A DNA stretch of 10,900 bases from CAYJSJ01 sp964373065 (GTDB taxonomy: Bacteria > Patescibacteriota > Gracilibacteria > Peribacterales > Peribacteraceae), in NCBI GenBank assembly GCA_964373065.1, contig CAYJSJ010000026.1, positions 1 to 10,900 of the forward strand, read 5' to 3'. The translations under genes and the position numbers were made by a program. Below are positions 5,987 to 10,900 of the stretch, piece by piece. How positions within the stretch are numbered: the stretch's first letter is position 1; every line of letters begins with the position of its first letter. Under the pieces are notes generated by a model that was given only the letters and a program-made list of their open reading frames with translations, had not been told where the DNA came from and made no database searches.

Positions 5987-7060
5987 ATGATCATTCTGGG
6001 GATTGAAACATCGTGCGATGAAACAGCAGTCGCCGTCGTGGAGGACGGTCGCATTGTGCTGAGTAACCAGATTGCATCGACAAAAGACCTGTTTGCAAAC
6101 GCAGGAGGCGTTGTCCCCGAACATGCCGCTCGAAAGCAATTGGAATGCATACTCCCCGTTCTGCATGCCGCACTGAAGACTGCCGCTATAAAACCGCAGA
6201 AAATCGACGCCATAGCCGTCACCAAGGGGCCGGGACTCCTCGGGTCACTGCTTGTCGGGACTATAACGTCACGAACCTTGGCTCGACTCTGGGGTAAACC
6301 GCTCCTTGGCGTCCATCACACGTTCGGCCATTTGAGTTCCACATTCCTGGGAGACGACACGATCCCCCATTTCCCGATCATATCGCTCAGTGCCTCCGGC
6401 GGGCACAGCGATATTTGGTACCGCACAGCACATACGAAAGGCACATTAATCGGTGCGACACGCGACGATGCCGCAGGTGAAGCATTCGACAAGGGGGCCG
6501 CCATGCTAAACCTTCCTTATCCGGGGGGGCCTTCCATCGCAAAAGAAGCTCTGCAAGGAAACGACGCTGCATTTTCCTTCCCGCTGCCACTACAGGGAGA
6601 GCAAGGTTATGATTTCAGTTTTTCCGGGTTAAAAACCGCACTTAAATATACACTGCGCGATACAGAGCCCCGTCCAAGATTGCACGCCGATCTTGCAGCT
6701 AGCTTCGAACGGGCAATTTGCGAGCAACTTCTCGACCGGACACTTCGGGCACTCGCCGATTACCCAGAAACAAAAGAAGTGCACCTCGTGGGCGGAGTAT
6801 CGGCAAATAGCCGTCTTCGACACATGTTTCTAAACCTCCCTAGGCAAACGCGCATGCGTGTACCCGTGAAACTAGCGTACTGCACCGATAACGCCGCAAT
6901 GATCGCCGGAAGCGCCTACTGGCTACACAAAGAACTGGGAGAAGCTGCGTACACTTCATTTTTCACTGCATCAACGCTATCACTGGAGTCCTGCGTATCC
7001 AAAGTCACAATTAAAAGGCCGAAAACGCAGGCAGGAGTGCCCCAAGGACTAGGCCGATAA
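5987..7060 (+). CDS. tsaD: tRNA threonylcarbamoyladenosine transferase TsaD
   Basis: Transfers the threonylcarbamoyl group from threonylcarbamoyl-AMP to A37 of tRNAs that read ANN codons; it works with TsaB and TsaE, which are not in this window. Family motifs are GIETSCDETAVAVV (5-18), GGVVPEHAARKQ (40-51), the metal-binding HTFGH with His111 and His115, SASGGHSD (135-142), GATRDDAAGEAFDKGA (156-171), YPGGP (178-182), SFSGLKTAL (211-219), VGGVSANSRLR (268-278) and CTDNAAMIAG (299-308), where Asp301 is the third metal ligand. At 357 residues it is about 20 longer than E. coli TsaD; the extra part is a basic, Pro- and Gly-containing tail after residue 340. The ATG has no Shine-Dalgarno at normal distance (AAGGA at 5964-5968 is 18 bases away). 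Its 3' end overlaps a small minus-strand ORF by 50 bases, and no terminator separates the convergent genes. Confidence 0.97.
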   Translation: MIILGIETSCDETAVAVVEDGRIVLSNQIASTKDLFANAGGVVPEHAARKQLECILPVLHAALKTAAIKPQKIDAIAVTKGPGLLGSLLVGTITSRTLARLWGKPLLGVHHTFGHLSSTFLGDDTIPHFPIISLSASGGHSDIWYRTAHTKGTLIGATRDDAAGEAFDKGAAMLNLPYPGGPSIAKEALQGNDAAFSFPLPLQGEQGYDFSFSGLKTALKYTLRDTEPRPRLHADLAASFERAICEQLLDRTLRALADYPETKEVHLVGGVSANSRLRHMFLNLPRQTRMRVPVKLAYCTDNAAMIAGSAYWLHKELGEAAYTSFFTASTLSLESCVSKVTIKRPKTQAGVPQGLGR

Positions 7061-7103
7061 TTGCGACAGATGCGATTAAGCGCACGAGGGATTTGCGATT
7101 CAT
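7011..7103 (-). CDS. 30-residue hydrophobic peptide downstream of the PKD gene
   Basis: The ATG (7103-7101) lies one base after the TGA of the PKD gene and the frame ends with TAA at 7013-7011. The peptide begins MNRKSLVR, with three basic residues, followed by about 20 hydrophobic residues ending LLPAFSAF. This is the pattern of a single-pass membrane peptide or a bare signal peptide. Near-contact with the upstream stop suggests translation by reinitiation. The last 50 bases are antisense to the end of tsaD. No family is recognised. It could be a real small membrane partner of the PKD protein, the remnant of a lost secreted protein, or chance; the charge-then-hydrophobic pattern and the spacing favour a real gene. 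Confidence 0.45.
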   Translation of the reverse strand: MNRKSLVRLIASVAIIGLVLGALLPAFSAF

Positions 7104-7104
7104 A

Positions 7105-9150
7105 TCATTGAACGGTAACTCGTTGGGTGTAGGAACTGGCTGTATTGTTCTCTCCTTGGATCTGAAGTTCAACGGTAAATTCACCGGGTCGTTCAAAAAC
7201 ATGATCGATACCACGAGCGATGTCATCAGGATTAGATTCCGCCTGCGCACCGTCGCCGAAGTTCCAGAGTACACTGGTAGGTTTGCCGGATGTACAGTTC
7301 CAATCAAAGAGTACGCCGCTAAAGACATTTACTTCCCTTCTGCTCATCGTAAAACACGCTTTGAGTTCGGCAGCACGCACCGTGATCGTTTTGGTCTTTG
7401 TCTCTGTTCTGCCAGAGAGCGTGCTGACAGTGAGTGTCACCGTGTATGTCCCGGACTTCGTATACCTATGCTCTTCGCGCGCATCACCGATGCGTTTAGC
7501 ATCGGGGCCTCCTTCGCCGAAGTGCCAGATAAATCCAGTAATTTCGTCACCGGGAATCGTACTCGCCGAAGCATCGAATGTCACAATCTGCGGAGCGATC
7601 GGCTGGATAGGACGCACCTCGAAATCCACGATTGTGGACTTGGGAAGCACCTCCAGCACGATCGATTTTCTCATCACTCTGCCTTCGGGATCCTTGGCAA
7701 GAAGAATGAGATTATAGGATCCCTGATCGCGGTAGACCGCATTCAGCGTAGTATCGGTCGAGGTGATCTGCGTTGCCTTCGGAGCCTCCCACCAAAAGTC
7801 CACAAGCGGCATCGTAGTTTTGGGCGTCAATGTAATCGCGACCGGTGCTGCTGCAGAAATGCGATCATTGACGATCATATGCGATCCGTCGAAGAAAAGA
7901 TCAGGAATGGCGAGGTTCTCCACAACCTTTACCACCGTAGACACCTTAGAAATCTGGCCGATCGCATTCCTGCCGGTCGCCTTCACCTGGAACACCCTTC
8001 GTGTCTTAAACGTGTGCCCAACTCGTTCGCCGGATTCCTCCGGAGAACCGTCATCGAAATCCCACTTCACATCCTGAAGTGGCTCCCCGCTAGTCATACG
8101 AAATACCACCTGAAACGGAGGAGGGCTCTCTAAAAACTCTGGAGTAGTTTCTATGGCAACAGGAAAGGGATTTGGCTGCGGAACTTGGATTTGCAGCGTT
8201 CTCACGTAGCTATTTTGGGTCTGATTCAGATAGGAAACGATCACAGAAACCCGATGATCGCCCGTTGAAAGAAAGGTGTAGGACGTTTCCAGCGCCTTTG
8301 TGGTCTCGTCGGGAACACCGTCTTCGTTAAAGTCCCACTGCACGTCTCGCACTTCAATGTCTTTTCCCTCCGGGATAAGGTGCGCAACACTGAACTTCAC
8401 CGGCTCATCGACGACCGGAGTAAACGGCGAATAGGAAAACACCGCCTTCGGAATAACGATTCTCGTGGGGAACGTACGCGTCGATCCGTCACTCAGTGTT
8501 AGAATCGTTTTAACCGTGTAGCCACCCTGTCGGTCAAAGAATGCTGTTGCCGAGGGTACGACTGTCTCATCGTCCGTCTTGCCGTCGGCATTGAAATCCC
8601 ACGAGAATAACTTTACCGAAAGTCCCCTTCGCAACAGCACATGAGCAGCCTGCTCCGCAGAGAAGGATAGAGAAACAGGCGCAACAAGCTCCGTTCCTGC
8701 CGGAGGACTTACGATCGTAAGACGCAGCGGGGGTTCCTGGGAAATCCAGAACGGGACAATGGCAGACAGAAACAGCCCAGGGGCTACGAAGATACCGGTG
8801 CGCACAAATCCCATCATCCGTAGAGCCCCGAGAGATTCACCTGATTTTCCGATCCGGAAAAAAGCAACGACAGCAATCCCCGAAAGTGCGAGACCAAACA
8901 CCACTGCAGAAAGGTTCCCAACAGCAACGAGTACATTCCATCGGCCAGACTCATCCGGGAGAACACTGAGGAGAAAAAGAAACCAGAGCACAAACAAGCC
9001 GTATGGAATACCGACCAACGTAAGGAGAGCGAATTTCGCACGCGCCAGTATGCCACCTGCGGATGGCGTAGCGACACTTGCCCGGAAATCACCGGAGGGG
9101 GAACCGGCGGAAGTTATGCCATCAATGTTTTTCTGAGGGTGATCGTTCAT
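7105..9150 (-). CDS. Three-TM protein with about six extracytoplasmic PKD-like domains
   Basis: 681 residues. A polar N-terminus of about 36 residues precedes three hydrophobic helices (about 40-64, 73-98 and 113-136). With the N-terminus inside, three helices place the rest outside the cell. That part is a row of immunoglobulin-like PKD domains of about 80-95 residues, marked by WDFN-ADGKTDDE (184-195), WDFNEDGVPDE (272-282), WDFDDGSPEE (363-372), a divergent FWWEAP (452-457), WHFGEGGPD (542-550) and WNFGDG (629-634). Two of these contain D-x-D/N-x-D-like acidic loops that may bind calcium. Most domains end in a typical Y/F-T-V strand after a G-x-Y/F turn (for example GTYTVTLTV at 567-575). 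PKD domains usually mediate protein or polysaccharide contact; no catalytic domain is seen. The ATG lies 5 bases after the stop of the upstream lipoprotein gene, so the two are probably co-expressed and may form one envelope complex. Exact partner unknown. Confidence 0.88.
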   Translation of the reverse strand: MNDHPQKNIDGITSAGSPSGDFRASVATPSAGGILARAKFALLTLVGIPYGLFVLWFLFLLSVLPDESGRWNVLVAVGNLSAVVFGLALSGIAVVAFFRIGKSGESLGALRMMGFVRTGIFVAPGLFLSAIVPFWISQEPPLRLTIVSPPAGTELVAPVSLSFSAEQAAHVLLRRGLSVKLFSWDFNADGKTDDETVVPSATAFFDRQGGYTVKTILTLSDGSTRTFPTRIVIPKAVFSYSPFTPVVDEPVKFSVAHLIPEGKDIEVRDVQWDFNEDGVPDETTKALETSYTFLSTGDHRVSVIVSYLNQTQNSYVRTLQIQVPQPNPFPVAIETTPEFLESPPPFQVVFRMTSGEPLQDVKWDFDDGSPEESGERVGHTFKTRRVFQVKATGRNAIGQISKVSTVVKVVENLAIPDLFFDGSHMIVNDRISAAAPVAITLTPKTTMPLVDFWWEAPKATQITSTDTTLNAVYRDQGSYNLILLAKDPEGRVMRKSIVLEVLPKSTIVDFEVRPIQPIAPQIVTFDASASTIPGDEITGFIWHFGEGGPDAKRIGDAREEHRYTKSGTYTVTLTVSTLSGRTETKTKTITVRAAELKACFTMSRREVNVFSGVLFDWNCTSGKPTSVLWNFGDGAQAESNPDDIARGIDHVFERPGEFTVELQIQGENNTASSYTQRVTVQ

Positions 9151-9155
9151 GGAAA

Positions 9156-10160
9156 TCAGAGCGCATTCATCTGACGAATAAAATTGGAAATGTCCTCGTC
9201 CGTAAGATCGTCGGGGCCACCGACTGTATCACCACCCATACTGCGGGAATTTGAAGGGGGTGCATAGAGCGCTGCCGGAGTAAAGGATGTAAACTCTTTC
9301 GGCGATGCAATCGCAGGAGCACTATTATGACTGCGCAGCGCGATTACTGCTGCGAGCGATAGCATCCCTCCGTCCCCATACGGAACGGATGCGATATTCC
9401 ACTGGATTTTTTGTAGAAAGTATGTTTGTGCATCAATCCAGAGTTCCCCCGTTGCAACGATACCCTGAATATACTGCAGCATGCTTTCTGCATCAAATGT
9501 ATCCCCTCTCTCTGCAGAATGTGCGGAGATGTACGCAAGAAGCCTCGCAGTATCCAGAGAAACATCGTAGTGGTAGGTATCTCTTCCATCCAGTGTTTCG
9601 ATGCCGCGATCGCGCGTGACAGTCACTACTTTCGATTGCGCCTGTAACATGCGCGGATCCTGCGTAATACTCATTGCCCCCGCAGGGGAAACACCTGCTG
9701 GAAGCAACCACCAGCGACCTGCAAACCTTTCGACAAGCTCCGGGCGGAAGACGGTACCTTCCGGTTGCGAAGATAGTGCGCGAATATTCAGGTAGACTTC
9801 ATTTTCGGAAATGACGACTACCTCAGCAGCACCTGCAATGGCGGAAGGCAGAGATGAATGCCCTTCTACTTGCGCCGTTACATCTGCCAGAAACGTAATC
9901 TGTTTGCCTGCATTCTGCAATCGCCCATCCATCCGAAACGTTCCCGTAGTAGACCGTATAGCCGATACTGTCCCGAAGCTTCCCTCCGCGGCGTATTCCG
10001 CCGACTCAAGCAAAGCAGTAGCATCCGCGGCACGTCGCAAGACTTCCTCGGGAGGAAGCGGAGAGGGTGACACCCGCGTGATGCTGCTGCAATTCGTAAG
10101 GAGCGTGACGGAAACGATACCGAGGAAAATCTGTCGCATGCGGTAAGAAAAGTTAGACAT
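9156..10160 (-). CDS. Lipoprotein, LppX/LolA-like fold possible
   Basis: 334 residues beginning with a lipoprotein signal peptide: basic RMR (7-9), a hydrophobic stretch (11-21) and lipobox LTNC with Cys24 as the lipidated residue. Asn at -1 is less common than Gly, Ala or Ser. A Ser/Pro-rich linker (25-38) leads to a mostly beta domain. Its pattern (early VLRRAADATALLESAEYAAEGSFGT, a later GRDTYHYDVSLD and GELWIDAQTYFLQKIQW) resembles the LppX/LprAFG and LolA group of hydrophobic-ligand carriers, but this is a pattern impression only. The C-terminus is Gly/Asp-rich followed by a short helix (ISNFIRQMNAL). Start ATG 10160 has no Shine-Dalgarno; ATG 10139 (residue 8) would also leave a functional signal. 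It lies 21 bases after the small upstream ORF and 5 bases before the PKD gene. A candidate substrate of the Lgt encoded in the same window. Confidence 0.82.
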   Translation of the reverse strand: MSNFSYRMRQIFLGIVSVTLLTNCSSITRVSPSPLPPEEVLRRAADATALLESAEYAAEGSFGTVSAIRSTTGTFRMDGRLQNAGKQITFLADVTAQVEGHSSLPSAIAGAAEVVVISENEVYLNIRALSSQPEGTVFRPELVERFAGRWWLLPAGVSPAGAMSITQDPRMLQAQSKVVTVTRDRGIETLDGRDTYHYDVSLDTARLLAYISAHSAERGDTFDAESMLQYIQGIVATGELWIDAQTYFLQKIQWNIASVPYGDGGMLSLAAVIALRSHNSAPAIASPKEFTSFTPAALYAPPSNSRSMGGDTVGGPDDLTDEDISNFIRQMNAL

Positions 10161-10181
10161 AGTGTGCCAGAAAAACCCCGC

Positions 10182-10487
10182 TCAATCCAGATACGGAACC
10201 GCTTCTATGTCGCTCTCTGCCTCTATAACAAATTGGATTGTCCTTCTCCTGCTCGCACGTACGTCTGCGCGCAGATCAAACTTGAGCGTCTGATTTTTTC
10301 CGACGGAGAGAGGCGGACTAAACTCGAGCCGCACCCTCTCTCCCTGCATGCGTGGAGCGAGAAAGGTGACTGCCCTGCCACGAAAACTTACGAAGAGGTT
10401 TTGCAGATCTGCATCGCTTGCAGAGACAGTAAGTACGCCACCAAGACTGTTTTCCACAAACACATTCACTACGTACATTGTCGGCAC
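10182..10487 (-). CDS. Small beta-rich ORF, possibly a fragment of a surface protein
   Basis: 101 residues from GTG 10487, which has AAGGT 6 bases upstream. The sequence alternates hydrophobic and polar residues and reads like one beta-sandwich domain: LSVGKNQTLKFDLRADV followed by RTIQFVIEAESDIEAV resembles the repeated DUF-like beta domains of large CPR surface proteins. It has no signal peptide, which is odd for such a domain. The frame stays open upstream for 21 more codons with protein-like content (DFTVKLIPDVIRLY) up to a TAG at 10553-10551, which is the stop of the upstream gene in the same frame. It could be an independent small gene, a remnant of a larger gene, or be made by readthrough. 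It ends 21 bases before the lipoprotein gene. Confidence 0.55.
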   Translation of the reverse strand: MPTMYVVNVFVENSLGGVLTVSASDADLQNLFVSFRGRAVTFLAPRMQGERVRLEFSPPLSVGKNQTLKFDLRADVRASRRRTIQFVIEAESDIEAVPYLD

Positions 10488-10550
10488 AGAGATACCTTGG
10501 CTATAAGGGTAGAGCCTGATGACATCGGGGATAAGCTTGACGGTAAAATC

Positions 10551-10900
10551 CTAAATGAGATTGGCACACAGCCTTTCCCATTCATACATTTTCGAATGAC
10601 TGGTGTAGAAATCAGGCGGAAAGGTTGCAATGGGGCCTCCTAGCATCATATCTGCATTTTTAGCTTTCCCATCCCATTTGTAGAGTGTTCCATCGGGCAT
10701 GAGGAAGTACCAAATTGAACCGACGATGAACCACTTCTCCTTCAGCCCTCCCCAGTTGAGGTACACGTTGCCAATATTTGGAAATTTCATACCCTTGATT
10801 CTCTCAGTTGTACACGCGAGTGTACTTATGGGAACGGAGGACGAGGAGGACAAAGAAGATGAAGAGGACAAAGAAGATGAAGAGGACAAAGAAGATGAAG
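10551..10900 (-). CDS. C-terminal part of a serine-linker surface protein (partial)
   Basis: The frame is open from the right edge of the window to the TAG at 10553-10551; the start lies outside. The visible 116 residues begin with a linker of SSSSSL units, which would be flexible and extracytoplasmic. An aromatic-rich C-terminal domain of about 85 residues follows, with NWGGLKEKWF, WYFLMPDGTLYKWDG and ATFPPDFYTSHSKMYEW as its main landmarks. From memory, a similar NWGG-EKWF-WYF-P-G-WDG arrangement closes many large secreted proteins of CPR bacteria and planctomycetes; I know no name or function for it. Two cysteines (in LACTTE and ERLCANLI) bracket the domain and could form a disulphide. Internal TTG codons in the linker are not likely starts. 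It is followed in the same frame by the small beta-rich ORF. Confidence 0.75.
   Translation of the reverse strand, partial: SSSLSSSSSLSSSSSLSSSSSVPISTLACTTERIKGMKFPNIGNVYLNWGGLKEKWFIVGSIWYFLMPDGTLYKWDGKAKNADMMLGGPIATFPPDFYTSHSKMYEWERLCANLI
10843..10896 (-). repeat. 18-base tandem repeats encoding SSSSSL units
   Basis: Three consecutive copies of an 18-base unit (plus-strand reading GAAGAGGACAAAGAAGAT) at 10843-10860 (one mismatch), 10861-10878 and 10879-10896; a fourth begins at 10897 and leaves the window. Each unit adds six residues of the serine linker, so copy-number change keeps the frame and alters only linker length. Confidence 0.85.

Noticed and set aside
7093..8133. A 346-codon plus-strand ORF opposite the end of the PKD gene
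   Set aside because: The minus-strand frame encodes clear PKD motifs, and the plus-strand product is rich in Arg, His and Cys with no family pattern. It is a shadow of a GC-rich coding strand.
10164..10643. A 159-codon plus-strand ORF opposite the small beta ORF and the serine-linker gene
   Set aside because: No start signal or recognisable domain; the minus-strand frames show protein-like patterns and fit the operon.
10843..10900. CRISPR-like or regulatory tandem repeat at the right edge
   Set aside because: The units are contiguous without spacers and keep an open frame encoding SSSSSL, so they are a coding linker repeat.

Overview
The window looks like chromosome from a bacterium of the Candidate Phyla Radiation (Patescibacteria); a Peribacteria-like lineage is my best guess. 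This is inferred from overall character, not from a marker search: mid-range GC, tightly packed genes with 1-20 base gaps or overlaps, few Shine-Dalgarno sequences, a single-domain riboflavin kinase, a Mur ligase with a shortened N-terminus, and large PKD-type surface proteins beside a sortase. The genetic code looks standard. No RNA genes, CRISPR arrays or phage genes were seen.

Layout. (1) 2-2597, plus strand: the tail of an unrecognised protein, then riboflavin kinase, a MurE-like ligase and ribonuclease HII, with the last three tightly packed (7-base overlap, then a 6-base gap). (2) 2587-2752: a 166-bp non-coding mobile element (MITE-like) with imperfect terminal inverted repeats and a perfect CTAA target duplication. 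It lies between the convergent 3' ends of rnhB and lgt, and its left end supplies the stop codon of rnhB. (3) 5885-2763, minus strand: sortase, a polytopic GT-C-like membrane protein and Lgt, with overlapping ends and a good promoter in front of the sortase. (4) 5987-7060, plus strand: tsaD. (5) 10900-7011, minus strand: the C-terminus of a serine-linker surface protein, a small beta-rich ORF, a lipoprotein, a three-TM protein with about six PKD-like domains, and a 30-residue hydrophobic peptide that overlaps the 3' end of tsaD in antisense.

How the genes fit together. Most of the window concerns the cell envelope: peptidoglycan precursor synthesis (MurE-like), lipidation of lipoproteins (Lgt) with a candidate substrate encoded nearby, transpeptidation or processing of surface proteins (sortase), probable lipid-linked sugar transfer (GT-C-like protein) and large extracytoplasmic proteins (PKD, serine-linker). 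Riboflavin kinase, RNase HII and TsaD are housekeeping genes. The points most worth following up are the MITE and its effect on rnhB, the altered substrate motifs of the MurE-like enzyme, -10-like boxes placed 6-7 bases before start codons (possible leaderless mRNAs), and the two unexplained small ORFs in the PKD cluster.
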